Below are positions 1 through 9,127 of a stretch of 64,000 bases of DNA, in pieces. The notes below the pieces were generated by a model. The model ran no database searches. It saw nothing but the letters and a program-made list of their open reading frames with translations, and had not been told where the DNA came from. This DNA is from SVTX01 sp045632305 (lineage in GTDB: Bacteria > Bacillota > Clostridia > Oscillospirales > CAG-272), in the NCBI GenBank assembly GCA_045632305.1, contig JAZQWL010000032.1, positions 1 to 64,000 on the forward strand, in the 5' to 3' direction. Within the stretch, counting starts at the first letter, position 1. Every line of letters begins with the position of its first letter. The position numbers were made by a program, and so were the translations under genes.

Positions 1-143
1 CGTCGGCGGTTTATTTCTGTTGCACTTTCCCGGTAGTTACCTACGGCTGACGTTATCAGCTACTCTGCCCTGTGAAGCCCGGACTTTCCTCGCGTAAATA
101 CCTTTCGGCGTGAATACGCGCAACCGTTCGGCCAAGCTACAGT
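1..143 (-). ncRNA. rnpB: RNase P RNA, 5' part (runs off the left edge)
   Basis: Catalytic RNA that trims the 5' leader from pre-tRNAs. On the minus strand, positions 92-77 read GAGGAAAGTCCGGGCT, the conserved P4-region signature of bacterial RNase P RNA, followed by the typical ACAGGGCAG segment and, near the window edge, ACAGAAATAAACCGCC. Only the 5' part is present; the 3' part and terminator lie outside the window. The 5' end is placed at about 143, about 7 bases after the -10 element, so it is inferred. It is transcribed divergently from rimO. Confidence 0.93.
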
Positions 144-150
144 AATTGAT

Positions 151-179
151 ATTATATCACCCTGCGGTTTTTTTGTCAA
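151..179 (-). promoter_or_regulatory. rnpB promoter, perfect consensus
   Basis: On the minus strand TTGACA (179-174) and TATAAT (156-151) are separated by exactly 17 bases, a perfect vegetative sigma-A promoter. It would start transcription near position 143, at the 5' end of the RNase P RNA. It is back to back with the rimO promoter. Confidence 0.88.
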
Positions 180-207
180 GTACAATATTAGATTTTGAAA
201 AATGGAA

Positions 208-236
208 TTGACATTTAAACGTATTTATGTTATTAT
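208..236 (+). promoter_or_regulatory. rimO promoter
   Basis: TTGACA at 208-213, a 17-base spacer and TATTAT at 231-236. It predicts a start near 243, which lies inside the longest possible rimO reading frame and so supports the downstream start codon at 295. Confidence 0.75.
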
Positions 237-294
237 ATATAGAGGTATGGATACCGTTTATCAAACATATAATTTAAAAGTAGGTAATAGATTT

Positions 295-1650
295 ATGAAA
301 ATTGGCTTTATTTCACTTGGTTGCCCCAAAAACCAGCTCGATACCGAGGTTATGCTCCACGAGGCAATTTCCGCAGGACACGAAATAACCCCCGACGAAA
401 CGCAAGCAGATATTGTAATTATAAACACGTGCGCGTTCATCGAATCCGCAAAAAAGGAAGCTATCGAAAATATTCTTGATATTGCGTGGCTAAAAACAAA
501 CGCCGATCTTAAAGGAATTATCGTAACCGGTTGTATGGCGGAACGTTACGGACGTGAAATTCTCGATGAGTTCCCTGAGGTTGACGCAGTTCTCGGTGTC
601 GGAAGCATTCACAATATTTGTGAGGCAATAGATGCCGTTGAAAAGCAAATAAACACAAAGAAATTCAATCCCGAAAACAGATACTACTCTTGTGAGGATA
701 AAAATACCGTAAAGCTCGGTGGCGACAGAATTCTTACAACACCCGAGTACGCCGCATACCTCAAGATTTCCGAGGGATGTGATAACCGTTGCACCTACTG
801 TGCGATCCCCAACATCCGCGGAAAGTTCCGTTCGCGCCCCATGGAAGAGCTTATCGAAGAAGCAAAGGAGCTTGACTCTCTCGGCATAAAGGAGCTTACA
901 ATTATTGCTCAGGATACAACCAGATACGGCATCGATCTCTACGGCAAATATATGCTTGACGAGCTTATCAGAAAAATTTGCGAAGCGACCTCCATTCCGT
1001 GGATCAGACTTCTCTACTGCTATCCTGACAAGATCACCGACGAGCTTGTAGCAGAAATACGTGACAATCCCCGTGTCGTTAAATATATCGATATTCCCCT
1101 TCAGCACATCAGTGACCCCATTCTTCGCCGAATGAATCGCCGCGGCAGAAGCGAGCTTATTAAGAACGTTATTAAGAAGCTCCGCGCAAATATTCCTGAA
1201 ATTGCCATCCGTACTACGTTTATCGTCGGCTTCCCCGGTGAGAATGAGGACGACTTCATAAAGCTCGCTGAATTCATGAAGGAAGCAAGATTTGAGCATG
1301 CAGGTGTATTCACGTACTCGCGTGAGGAGGGTACTCCCGCATACGATTTTGACGGTCAGGTTGACGAACAGATCAAGCAGGACAGAATGGATATCCTTAT
1401 GAAGAGCCAGCTTGAGATTAACTCGCAGATCAATGAATCAATGATTGGAAAAACACTTACGGTTCTCTGCGAGGACTATGATCCCGTAAGCGAAACCCAT
1501 TTTGGCAGAAGCCAATTTGACGCGCCCGAAATTGACGGCAAGATTTTCTTTAAGTCGGAAACAAGAATTAAACCCGGTTCATTTGTTGACGTTAAGATCC
1601 GCAAGGTTATCGAATACGATCTTTTCGGATTTGCTGTTACTAAAAATTAA
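295..1650 (+). CDS. rimO: Ribosomal protein S12 methylthiotransferase RimO
   Basis: Radical SAM enzyme that methylthiolates an aspartate of ribosomal protein S12 (bacterial uS12). The 451-residue product has the family's three parts. The N-terminal MTTase domain carries cluster cysteines at Cys10, Cys46 and Cys80. The radical SAM domain has Cys162, Cys166 and Cys169 in the motif CDNRCTYC. A TRAM domain fills about the last 65 residues. The frame is open from 202, but the typical N terminus MKIGFISLGCPKNQLDTE begins at 295 and the promoter lies at 208-236, so the longer form is rejected. The ribosome site before 295 is weak. pgsA follows after 18 bases, so the two are probably co-transcribed. 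Length is usual for the family. Confidence 0.95.
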   Translation: MKIGFISLGCPKNQLDTEVMLHEAISAGHEITPDETQADIVIINTCAFIESAKKEAIENILDIAWLKTNADLKGIIVTGCMAERYGREILDEFPEVDAVLGVGSIHNICEAIDAVEKQINTKKFNPENRYYSCEDKNTVKLGGDRILTTPEYAAYLKISEGCDNRCTYCAIPNIRGKFRSRPMEELIEEAKELDSLGIKELTIIAQDTTRYGIDLYGKYMLDELIRKICEATSIPWIRLLYCYPDKITDELVAEIRDNPRVVKYIDIPLQHISDPILRRMNRRGRSELIKNVIKKLRANIPEIAIRTTFIVGFPGENEDDFIKLAEFMKEARFEHAGVFTYSREEGTPAYDFDGQVDEQIKQDRMDILMKSQLEINSQINESMIGKTLTVLCEDYDPVSETHFGRSQFDAPEIDGKIFFKSETRIKPGSFVDVKIRKVIEYDLFGFAVTKN

Positions 1651-1668
1651 TGAAAGGCAGGAACTATT

Positions 1669-2310
1669 ATGAATTTACCAAATAAGCTTACAGTCCTTCG
1701 CCTGATCATGACGCCTGTTTTTATGGCGCTTCTCCTTATCCCTGTTTTCACTTCATTCAATAATGCAATGGTTGATATTTATCTCAATCTCGCAGGCGCG
1801 CTTCTTTTCATAGGCGCAGCAGTTACCGATCTTCTCGACGGTAAAATCGCAAGAAAGCGTAACCTTATAACAGATTTTGGAAAATTCCTTGATCCATTGG
1901 CAGACAAATTCATGGTCATCGGAGCACTTCTCTGTATTTTTGCAGCAAATGCCTTCGAGGGTCCCCGTTCTCTTGCTATTCTTGCGCTCGTTATGCTTAT
2001 TATAACAATACTCCGAGAGCTTGCGGTTACATCGATACGACTTGTCGCTTCATCATCAAAGGGTGTTGTAATTGCCGCTAACATTTTAGGCAAGATCAAA
2101 ACGGTAACACAGATCGTATCGGTCTCCGCGTTCATCATCGAGCCGATCCTTTGGAAATTTATAACATACATTTTCCACTTTGAAAGCAGATTCCTTATAA
2201 ATTTCCCACCTATTACGTTTATTTCAACCGCCATGGCCCTCTACTTTACAGTTCACTCGGGTCTCAACTATATAATCGGCGCATGGAAGTATCTTGATCC
2301 CGAAAAATAA
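1669..2310 (+). CDS. pgsA: CDP-diacylglycerol--glycerol-3-phosphate 3-phosphatidyltransferase
   Basis: Integral membrane enzyme making phosphatidylglycerophosphate, the committed step to phosphatidylglycerol and cardiolipin. The 213-residue protein carries the CDP-alcohol phosphatidyltransferase signature D-x2-DG-x2-AR-x8-G-x3-D-x3-D, visible as DLLDGKIAR followed by DFGKFLDPLADK at about residues 50-75. Several hydrophobic segments flank it. The start is an ATG preceded by AAAGGCAGGA. It sits 18 bases after rimO and ends at a strong terminator, so rimO-pgsA looks like a two-gene operon. It is slightly longer than many PgsA proteins because of an insert around residues 155-185. Assignment to PgsA rather than another CDP-alcohol transferase rests on length and the clostridial rimO-pgsA order. 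Confidence 0.92.
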   Translation: MNLPNKLTVLRLIMTPVFMALLLIPVFTSFNNAMVDIYLNLAGALLFIGAAVTDLLDGKIARKRNLITDFGKFLDPLADKFMVIGALLCIFAANAFEGPRSLAILALVMLIITILRELAVTSIRLVASSSKGVVIAANILGKIKTVTQIVSVSAFIIEPILWKFITYIFHFESRFLINFPPITFISTAMALYFTVHSGLNYIIGAWKYLDPEK

Positions 2311-2316
2311 AATTAC

Positions 2317-2346
2317 AAGCCCTGCTAAATTTGGCAGGGCTTTTTT
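2317..2346 (+). terminator. Rho-independent terminator after pgsA
   Basis: A perfect 9-bp stem AAGCCCTGC/GCAGGGCTT with an 8-base loop, followed by a run of six T. Confidence 0.93.
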
Positions 2347-2357
2347 GTCAAATATAC

Positions 2358-2386
2358 TTGACAATTAATAAACGATAATTTATAAT
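2358..2386 (+). promoter_or_regulatory. Promoter of the M3 peptidase gene
   Basis: TTGACA (2358-2363), a 17-base spacer and TATAAT (2381-2386): a perfect consensus sigma-A promoter immediately after the pgsA terminator. Confidence 0.88.
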
Positions 2387-2422
2387 AAATGTAATATTCT
2401 TAAAAACAAAGGAGATCTAATT

Positions 2423-4099
2423 ATGAAGGTATCAGAAATCCCATATGTTAGATATACGCTCGAAGATCTTCAGAGCGCGTACGCAAAGATCAAGGAAATA
2501 CTTATGAGCGCAAAATGCGCTGATGACGTTCTCAAGGCACATGATTTGATGAACGATGTTTCCATTGAATACGGCACAGCTGCTTCCCTTGCTCACTGCC
2601 GCTTCACTCTCAACACAAAGGACGAATTTTATCAGGGCGAGGTTGCTTATTACGATGAGATAGGTCCTCTTGCTCAGCAGATGATGAACGAATATGCGAT
2701 CATTCTTCTTGACTCCCCCTTCCGCGCTGAGCTTGAAACAAAGATCAATCCCCGTATGTTCAAGCAGTTCGAAATTTCAAGAAAGGCATTCGATCCCGCG
2801 ATCATTCCCGAGCTTCAGGAAGAAAACAATATTACTACTGAATATTCAAAGTTTATGTCTGAGATGGTATTTGAATACAACGGTGAAAAAATGCCCCTTT
2901 CCCGCCTCCGCGGTGGACTTGAGGATGACGATCGCGAAGTAAGACGCGCTACTGCCGAGGCAATCGGACGCGGCCTTAAGGCGAATGCTGAACAGCTCGA
3001 CGAAATTTATGACAGACTCGTGAAGATTCGCGATAAGATGGCTAAGAAGCTCGGTTACGAGAACTTCGTTGAGCTTGGATACTACAGAATGGGTAGACTT
3101 GACTATAACGCAGAAATGGTTAAGAAGTTCCGCGACAACGTAAAGGCAGCCCTCGTTCCCTGCGTAAGCAAGGTTAAAGAAAAGCTTGCTGGCGAGCTTG
3201 GTATCGACAAGTTTATGTTCTATGATGACGCTATTTACGTAAACGGCAACTCTCCCCGTCCCATTCTTGACAAGGACGGAATCTTCGCAGCTGCTATTGA
3301 AATGTACGACGCTATGAATCCCGAGGTTGGCGCGTTCATGCGCTCAATGCAGGAAAACGAGGCGTTTGACGTTGAATCCCGCGACGGTAAGTGGGGCGGC
3401 GGTTACTGCACCTCCTTCCCAAAGTACAAGCAGCCCTTCATTCTTGCAAACTTCAACGGATCTGCAGGTGACATCGACGTTATGACTCACGAATTCGGTC
3501 ACGCTCTTGCTGGATACTACGTATTCAACGGTGGCGACATGAACGTAAACTACGGCATGGAAACTGCTGAATGTCACTCTATGAGCATGGAATTCTTCTC
3601 ATGGAAGTACATGGACAAGTTCTTCGGTGATGCTGCGCAGGATTACAGAAAGTCCCATCTTCTCTCCTCTCTCTCATTCATTCCCTACGGTGTTATCGTT
3701 GACGAATATCAGCACAACGTATATGAAAATCCCGACATGACTCCCGCAGAAAGAAAGGCAATGTACCTTACTCTTGAAGAAAAGTACCGTCCTTACCTCA
3801 GCTTCGAAGGTATTCCTTATCTTGAAGAAGGTACAAGATGGCAGTATCAGATGCACATCTATGAATCTCCCTTCTACTACATTGACTACTGTCTTGCACA
3901 AACTGTAGCAATCAATTTCCTCCTTGCTTCTCTTGAAGATTACGACGGCGCGTTCAACCGTTATCTCAACTTCACAAGAACGGGTGGAGAAAAGGCATTC
4001 GGTCAGCTTGTTGAAGACGCAGCTATTCCTTCTCCTTTCACAGAGGGTGCGCTCGACGTTATGGCAGAAAAGGTTCTTAAGGTTGTGGAAACACTCTAA
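2423..4099 (+). CDS. M3 family oligoendopeptidase
   Basis: Zinc metallopeptidase of the M3 (thimet/PepF) family, expected to cut short peptides in the cytoplasm. The zinc motif HEFGH lies at residues 356-360, with a further glutamate downstream in the segment METAECHSMSMEFF that fits the third zinc ligand. The 558-residue length matches the short PepF-like clostridial oligoendopeptidases. There is no signal peptide. The start is an ATG with a clear AAAGGAG ribosome site. The gene has its own consensus promoter and terminator, so it is monocistronic and probably well expressed. The natural substrate cannot be told from sequence. Confidence 0.92.
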   Translation: MKVSEIPYVRYTLEDLQSAYAKIKEILMSAKCADDVLKAHDLMNDVSIEYGTAASLAHCRFTLNTKDEFYQGEVAYYDEIGPLAQQMMNEYAIILLDSPFRAELETKINPRMFKQFEISRKAFDPAIIPELQEENNITTEYSKFMSEMVFEYNGEKMPLSRLRGGLEDDDREVRRATAEAIGRGLKANAEQLDEIYDRLVKIRDKMAKKLGYENFVELGYYRMGRLDYNAEMVKKFRDNVKAALVPCVSKVKEKLAGELGIDKFMFYDDAIYVNGNSPRPILDKDGIFAAAIEMYDAMNPEVGAFMRSMQENEAFDVESRDGKWGGGYCTSFPKYKQPFILANFNGSAGDIDVMTHEFGHALAGYYVFNGGDMNVNYGMETAECHSMSMEFFSWKYMDKFFGDAAQDYRKSHLLSSLSFIPYGVIVDEYQHNVYENPDMTPAERKAMYLTLEEKYRPYLSFEGIPYLEEGTRWQYQMHIYESPFYYIDYCLAQTVAINFLLASLEDYDGAFNRYLNFTRTGGEKAFGQLVEDAAIPSPFTEGALDVMAEKVLKVVETL

Positions 4100-4112
4100 A
4101 CAGTAAAAATTT

Positions 4113-4146
4113 AGGCGCAAAACAAATTGTTTTGCGCCTTTTTTTA
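4113..4146 (+). terminator. Terminator after the M3 peptidase gene
   Basis: A 13-bp perfect stem AGGCGCAAAACAA/TTGTTTTGCGCCT followed by an uninterrupted run of T. Confidence 0.93.
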
Positions 4147-4154
4147 TAAAAGTG

Positions 4155-4183
4155 ATGACAAATAGCAAAATATATGTTATAAT
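4155..4183 (+). promoter_or_regulatory. rmuC promoter with extended -10
   Basis: ATGACA (4155-4160), a 17-base spacer and TATAAT (4178-4183), with TG at 4175-4176 giving an extended -10 element. Confidence 0.75.
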
Positions 4184-4213
4184 TATTTATATTTAAGATT
4201 TTGAGGTGACTAT

Positions 4214-5638
4214 ATGGATCTCCCTATCATACTTTCAATTATTTCAATCGTATTTTCCGCTATAACCCTGACAGTTCTTTTTATTACGTTCAAAAAGGTT
4301 TCCGAAAATAAAAACGGGGTTATTGATTCACAAATCAATAACTTGAAAACTGATATCTTCAATGAATTTTCAAGAAACCGTACGGAAGAAATGGCGAGAG
4401 CTAAGGCGCAGCGCGACGAGCTTTCAGCTAAGCTTTCAGAAACTCAGGAAAAGCTTAATAATCTCACGGAACGCAACAGTCAAATAATGCAGAACATATC
4501 CTTTGAGATCAACCGTCAGCTCACAAAATTCAACGACGAATTTGCGAAGAACAGACAGGAAAACACCGAAAGTATTTTGAAGCTCTCAAACGAGGTTACC
4601 CGCCAGCTTGGTGAGATTCGTGATAATTCAGCGCAGACCTCGAATGCTCAAAGCGAAAAAATCGCAGAAGCGCTTGAAAAGATCCGCGTAAGCAACGAGG
4701 CAAAGCTCGATGAAATGAGGACGGTAGTTGACGAAAAGCTCACCAACACTCTGACTCAGCGACTTGATTCCTCCTTTAAGACTGTTTCCGAGCAGCTTAC
4801 CAATCTTTATACTGCGCTCGGCGAAATGAAGGAGATGTCGGGTGGAATCACTGAACACGTAACGAGTCTTAACAGAGTTCTTACCAACGTCAAGGCGCGC
4901 GGAACGTGGGCAGAAGTTCAGCTCTCCAACATCCTGAATCAGACGATCCCGGGCATGTACGTTGAAAATTACGCGCCCAGCTCAAGATCTAAGGACAGAG
5001 TCGAATTCGCGATCAAGATACCGTCGGGCGAAAATTACAGCGAGATCACATATCTTCCCGTTGACTCCAAGTTCCCTATGGAGGACTACGTACGCCTCTG
5101 CGAAGCCGCAGAAAACGTTGATAAGGAAGCGGAGGAAAAAGCGCGCCGCGAGCTTGAAGAGAGAGTTCTCTCTGAGGCGAGAAGCATTGCCAAGTACATT
5201 AATCCTCCCAAGACTACCTCTTTCGCTATTATGTATCTCGCGACCGAAGGACTTTTTGCTGAAATTGCCTCATCCCCCAACGGTCTTCCCGAAAGAATCC
5301 AGCGCGACTATAACGTTATGATCGCAGGCCCCACAACTATTACCGCGTTACTTAATTCCCTTTCCATGGGCTTCAGAATTGCCGCTATAAATGAAAAGGC
5401 GAACGAGGTCAGAAAGATACTCGCCGCGGTAAAGAAGCAGTACGAAACCTTCGGAGGTCTTCTCGACAAGGCAAAGAAGAAGATCGACGAGGTCGGTCGT
5501 ACCATTGACGACGCTCAGCACAGAAGCAACATTATACAGAAAAAGCTCAAGGACGTTGAATCTGTAAGCGCAATCGAATCCGACGCCCTGCTTGAAATTA
5601 ACGATCCTTTAGCATTATCCGAATATTATGATGATTAA
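4214..5638 (+). CDS. rmuC: DNA recombination protein RmuC
   Basis: RmuC-family protein, linked in Escherichia coli to suppression of inverted-repeat recombination; it has a nuclease-like fold and a membrane anchor. The 474-residue product has one N-terminal transmembrane segment (residues 3-26), a long charged coiled coil (about 30-225), and then the conserved RmuC domain with the hallmark RGTWAEVQLSNILNQ at about 234-248 and the DSKFPMEDY motif. The start ATG follows TTGAGGTGA. A DUF2079 gene starts 14 bases after the stop with no promoter between, so the two probably form an operon. Confidence 0.93.
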   Translation: MDLPIILSIISIVFSAITLTVLFITFKKVSENKNGVIDSQINNLKTDIFNEFSRNRTEEMARAKAQRDELSAKLSETQEKLNNLTERNSQIMQNISFEINRQLTKFNDEFAKNRQENTESILKLSNEVTRQLGEIRDNSAQTSNAQSEKIAEALEKIRVSNEAKLDEMRTVVDEKLTNTLTQRLDSSFKTVSEQLTNLYTALGEMKEMSGGITEHVTSLNRVLTNVKARGTWAEVQLSNILNQTIPGMYVENYAPSSRSKDRVEFAIKIPSGENYSEITYLPVDSKFPMEDYVRLCEAAENVDKEAEEKARRELEERVLSEARSIAKYINPPKTTSFAIMYLATEGLFAEIASSPNGLPERIQRDYNVMIAGPTTITALLNSLSMGFRIAAINEKANEVRKILAAVKKQYETFGGLLDKAKKKIDEVGRTIDDAQHRSNIIQKKLKDVESVSAIESDALLEINDPLALSEYYDD

Positions 5639-5652
5639 AATTGAGGAACAGT

Positions 5653-7488
5653 ATGAAAAGAAATGCTTCAAATAAAAAAACAAAATTTCAATTTTCCCTT
5701 GGAATGTTGATCAGTGCATTTATAACCGCATATTTTTCTTCCGCGCTTATAAAAATGCTGACAAATTACAATAAGGACGTTGTATTTGCAAACCTTGAAT
5801 TTTTGCAGGACGGTCTTGAAGGCGGATCAGTATTTTCTCACCTGTTCCTGATAGTTTGTATTACGGGAATATTGATAATTCTTGAATATTTCTATCCCAA
5901 GGCAAAAATAACTCCCCACGCAATGCTTGTATCAACGGTGCTTATGTCAGTGCTGCTTCTGTTGAATTTAAAAGAATCAAATATGTTCGTTTATATCGGT
6001 GTTATGGCCGTTATGGCGATCGTAATTCTTTATACAACTAAGCAGGAGTGCTTTCATTTCATCAAATCAGATGCAAAGCCATATATCCTTTGGATCTGCG
6101 TCGGTGCTTTTACACTGATATTCGGATACTTCATAGCGGGAATAGGCGTACTTCGTCAGCTTACGTATTCAACGCCTAATTTTGACTTTGGTATTTTCTG
6201 TAACATGTATCACAACATGGCAGAAACCGGTCTGCCCAACGTGACATGTGAACGCGATCAGCTCTTATCACACTTTGCGGTTCATTTCTCCCCTGTTTTC
6301 TACATATTTCTTCCGATATACGCTATATCCCCCTCTGCGATCACCTTGCAGATTTTACAAACACTTACTCTCTATTCAGGAATAATTCCCCTTGTTCTGA
6401 TAGCAAAAAAGAAGGGCTTATCAAATATCTCAACTATAGTTCTCTCCGCAATTTATGCAGCATTTCCTGCTCTCGGTGCGGGAACGTTCTACGATCTCCA
6501 CGAAAACTGCTTCCTTGTTCCCCTGCTTTTGTGGATGTTCTACTTTTATGAAAGTAAGAAATACATTCCAATGGCTATTTTCGGTATACTTACGCTGACG
6601 GTCAAGGAGGACGCATTTATCTACATCCTCATTTTTGCCCTCTACGTACTGTTCTCCGAAAAGAATTGGAAGCTTACACTTATTATGGCGGCAGTAGCGG
6701 TTATATATTTCGCGACCGTATATTCTCTTATGCAAAAATACGGCACGGGAATCCTTTCCGACCGATATAATAATCTTATTTACGATAAGCAAGACGGTAT
6801 TTTCGGCGCGGTAAAGACGATAATTCTCAATCCCGCATACGTAATTTCACAGCTTTTCATTACTTCAAAGGAAAATGCGGACAAAATATGGTACGTTCTC
6901 CAATTGTTCCTCCCTCTCGGCTTTATGCCGTTTGCAACAAAGAAAATTCCAAGATACGTACTTGTAGCGCCCATACTCCTTAATATTATCACCACCTACC
7001 AGTACCTTCCCAACATCAGCTTCCAATACAGCTTCGGTGTAATGGCATTCCTTTTCTACGCGACTGTACTCAACGCCTCCGAGCTTCAGGGCTTTACGAA
7101 GAAATATCTGCTCACCCTTAGCGTTGTTGCGTCCGTATTTCTCTTTCTTGTTATCTGCATTCCGAAATACGATACCTATGATAAAAGACTCGAGACAAGT
7201 GCCGAGACGTACGAAAAATACAATTACGCGCTCACAGAAGTCCTCCCCGAGGATGCTTCGGTTGCCGCTTCTTCATTCCTAATTACCCACATTTATGACC
7301 GCGATGAAATTTATGAGGTAAAATACCACAAGGAAAACGGTAAATACAAAACTGACGTTGATTTCGTCGTGCTTGATATGAGATACAAAGACGAAAGTAA
7401 CGACGCCGCCGCCTTCTATCTCGACAACGGATACGAGGAATATTACCTTGAAAAGGGTTGCGTTTGGATCTTGAAGAAATCAACATAA
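5653..7488 (+). CDS. DUF2079 family multipass membrane protein
   Basis: Polytopic membrane protein of the DUF2079 family; function unknown, fold probably related to GT-C glycosyltransferases. The 611-residue product has about a dozen hydrophobic segments. The segment at about residues 172-245, starting PNFDFGIFCNMYHNMAETG and running into an HFAVHFSPVFY motif, is the family signature. The region after about residue 520 is a hydrophilic, probably extracytoplasmic tail. The ATG at 5653 is preferred to a TTG at 5641 because GAGGAA at 5643-5648 is correctly spaced for it. It is translationally close to rmuC. A sugar-transfer role is plausible for the fold class but not shown here. Confidence 0.8.
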   Translation: MKRNASNKKTKFQFSLGMLISAFITAYFSSALIKMLTNYNKDVVFANLEFLQDGLEGGSVFSHLFLIVCITGILIILEYFYPKAKITPHAMLVSTVLMSVLLLLNLKESNMFVYIGVMAVMAIVILYTTKQECFHFIKSDAKPYILWICVGAFTLIFGYFIAGIGVLRQLTYSTPNFDFGIFCNMYHNMAETGLPNVTCERDQLLSHFAVHFSPVFYIFLPIYAISPSAITLQILQTLTLYSGIIPLVLIAKKKGLSNISTIVLSAIYAAFPALGAGTFYDLHENCFLVPLLLWMFYFYESKKYIPMAIFGILTLTVKEDAFIYILIFALYVLFSEKNWKLTLIMAAVAVIYFATVYSLMQKYGTGILSDRYNNLIYDKQDGIFGAVKTIILNPAYVISQLFITSKENADKIWYVLQLFLPLGFMPFATKKIPRYVLVAPILLNIITTYQYLPNISFQYSFGVMAFLFYATVLNASELQGFTKKYLLTLSVVASVFLFLVICIPKYDTYDKRLETSAETYEKYNYALTEVLPEDASVAASSFLITHIYDRDEIYEVKYHKENGKYKTDVDFVVLDMRYKDESNDAAAFYLDNGYEEYYLEKGCVWILKKST

Positions 7489-7493
7489 AATTT

Positions 7494-7520
7494 AGCCCCC
7501 GATCCCTCGGGGGCTTGTAT
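7494..7520. terminator. Hairpin shared by convergent genes
   Basis: Perfect 8-bp stem AGCCCCCG/CGGGGGCT (7494-7515) with a 6-base loop between the ends of the DUF2079 gene and the convergent DUF815 gene. The T tract is imperfect on both sides, so it is a likely but not ideal bidirectional terminator. Confidence 0.75.
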
Positions 7521-7521
7521 T

Positions 7522-8697
7522 TTATCTTTTTGTTCCTAACATATCGATATACTGCTTTGAGGTACGGGGGTTTCTTCCACCACCGCGTAGCGCGAACGCC
7601 TCTGCTCCCACAACAAGCTCGTCATGTGACATAGCAATACCGTTTTTATCAGCAAGCTCTGTTACGATCCTTGCAAAAAGAGTTCTGTCACATTTCAGAT
7701 AAGTTATCGTAATACCGAATCTTGCGGAAAGCGAGGTCGTTTCCTCAAGCGCATCGGCTACGTTCACGGAATCCTGTCTTGCGGATGCAGATTCCTTTAT
7801 CATGTGTCTGTGGTTTGAGGTTGCATAAATCAATATATTATGTCCCCTTCCGCAAACACCGCCTTCAAGCGTTGCCTTAAGCGCAGAGAAATTATTATCA
7901 TCGCTTGAAAAGGTCAGATCATCAATAAAGAAAATGAACTTGAGCGGATTATCCGAAAGCTCCTCAATTACCTGAGGAATAAATTCAAGCTGATTTTTCT
8001 TGAACTCGATAAGTCGCAAGCCCTTATTATAAAAGCTATTTACAAGCGCCTTTACAGTCGAGCTCTTTCCCGTACCCGCATCACCGTAAAGAAGAACGTT
8101 ATTGGCGTTTTTGTTATCAAGCAATGCGAGGGTGTTATCTATCACAATCCCTCTTTCTCTCTCATATCCGATAAGATCGTCAAGAGCAATTTTATCAGGA
8201 TTCTTGATAGGGAGAATTTTACCCGCATCATCAAGCACAAACATTTTGTGCCGAGCATAAATTCCGAATCCCTTTGTTCTTATCTCCTTCAATCTTTCAG
8301 AATAAAGCGTCTTTATATCATATTTTTTAACGCTCCATGAAGGAAGCAGAACGTCATGAATCTCATTCCGAATAACGCTTCCGTCAAAAGAAGCCACCTT
8401 ACTGATTATATCAAGCTCTCGCTCGAGCATAACCTCAAATACGGAATTCTCATCGTTTGACGAAAGCTTATGCTTTATATAAATATTCTCATCGTCAAGG
8501 ACGGAGTCGAGTAGGTAATCCGAAATGCAGGTCGTGTGTAAAAAGAGCTTATGTGCAAACTCGCAGTAATTGTATATAATCTCCTGCTCGCTCATTTCCT
8601 CTGTATCAAGCATACGGGCAAAGCTTTTTATTACCTCATCATTAAGTAAATTTCTGAAAATAACAAGACTTGACAGCCCCTTTAACAATAATTTCAT
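7522..8697 (-). CDS. DUF815 family AAA+ ATPase
   Basis: Cytoplasmic P-loop ATPase of the DUF815 family, whose cellular role is unknown. The 391-residue protein has a Walker A motif GDAGTGKSS at residues 205-213 and a Walker B FIFFIDD at 254-260. The family-typical DDLIGYERER lies at 173-182 and SNHRHMIKES at about 295-304. The first 160 residues are a less conserved helical domain. The start codon follows AGAGGTGA on the minus strand. It appears to be a single-gene unit facing away from the leu operon; the 430 bases upstream belong mainly to the leu leader. No substrate or partner can be inferred from neighbours. Confidence 0.85.
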   Translation of the reverse strand: MKLLLKGLSSLVIFRNLLNDEVIKSFARMLDTEEMSEQEIIYNYCEFAHKLFLHTTCISDYLLDSVLDDENIYIKHKLSSNDENSVFEVMLERELDIISKVASFDGSVIRNEIHDVLLPSWSVKKYDIKTLYSERLKEIRTKGFGIYARHKMFVLDDAGKILPIKNPDKIALDDLIGYERERGIVIDNTLALLDNKNANNVLLYGDAGTGKSSTVKALVNSFYNKGLRLIEFKKNQLEFIPQVIEELSDNPLKFIFFIDDLTFSSDDNNFSALKATLEGGVCGRGHNILIYATSNHRHMIKESASARQDSVNVADALEETTSLSARFGITITYLKCDRTLFARIVTELADKNGIAMSHDELVVGAEAFALRGGGRNPRTSKQYIDMLGTKR

Positions 8698-8822
8698 ATA
8701 AATTCACCTCTAAAATTATCATATATTGCAATTATATACTCTTTTTGCAAAAAATTCAAGACAAAACAATAAATTTTAACTAAAAATATATTAAATAGTT
8801 GCAATAAAATATTGTTTTCTTA

Positions 8823-8851
8823 TTGACAAACTTTGCCGATAGGTGTATAAT
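8823..8851 (+). promoter_or_regulatory. leu operon promoter
   Basis: TTGACA (8823-8828), 17 bases, TATAAT (8846-8851): perfect consensus. Predicted start near 8858, directly ahead of the T-box leader. Confidence 0.88.
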
Positions 8852-8857
8852 GTGTGT

Positions 8858-9097
8858 ATATTTTATTTTGCTTTGACGGGGCAAAAGATTACGTAAACCG
8901 CGCAGAGAATTGACGGTCGGTGTGAGTCAATGGGCTTATGTAATTATAACTCTCCCCTGAGCTTCTGACCGAAAGAAAATTAGGAAAGACGGGCTTCTCC
9001 CGTTACAGAGAAAAGAGTGGATTTTATCAATGGGAGTGGTACCGCGGAACTAGCTTTCGTCTCCGTTATTTCAGGAGATGAGGGCTTTTTGTTTTTT
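8858..9097 (+). promoter_or_regulatory. Leucine-specific T-box riboswitch (leader of leuACDB)
   Basis: Transcribed leader that reads uncharged tRNA-Leu and lets transcription continue into leuA. Stem I can be drawn directly: GGGG 8878-8881 pairs with CCCC 8954-8957, and GATTACGTAA 8887-8896 pairs with TTATGTAATT 8936-8945. The 3' strand of the loop between them reads ATAACTCT, so CTC at 8950-8952 is the specifier, a leucine codon. GCTT/GAGC pairing below the GGGG stem leaves a GA-rich bulge like the usual kink-turn. Stem III is ACGGG/CCCGT (8989-9003). The T-box core TGGTACCGCG is at 9037-9046 and presents TGGT to the tRNA acceptor end (discriminator A). The terminator follows at 9052-9097. 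The region 8698-8857 holds only the upstream sequence of the DUF815 gene and the promoter. Confidence 0.95.
9052..9097 (+). terminator. T-box terminator, competes with the antiterminator
   Basis: A 13-bp stem, 9052-9064 against 9074-9086, pairs fully if three G-T wobbles are allowed; the loop is 9 bases, followed by a long T run to 9097. Its 5' arm lies just after the T-box core, as required for exclusive folding. Confidence 0.92.
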
Positions 9098-9127
9098 ACT
9101 CCCAAATCAGATAATATGAGGTGCAAA

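Noticed and set aside
202..294. Extended N terminus of rimO
   Set aside because: It would start upstream of the predicted transcription start near 243 and adds 31 residues not found in RimO proteins.
9017..9127. Extended N terminus of leuA, or a leader peptide
   Set aside because: The region is the T-box antiterminator/terminator; the extension has no ribosome site and is not part of LeuA.
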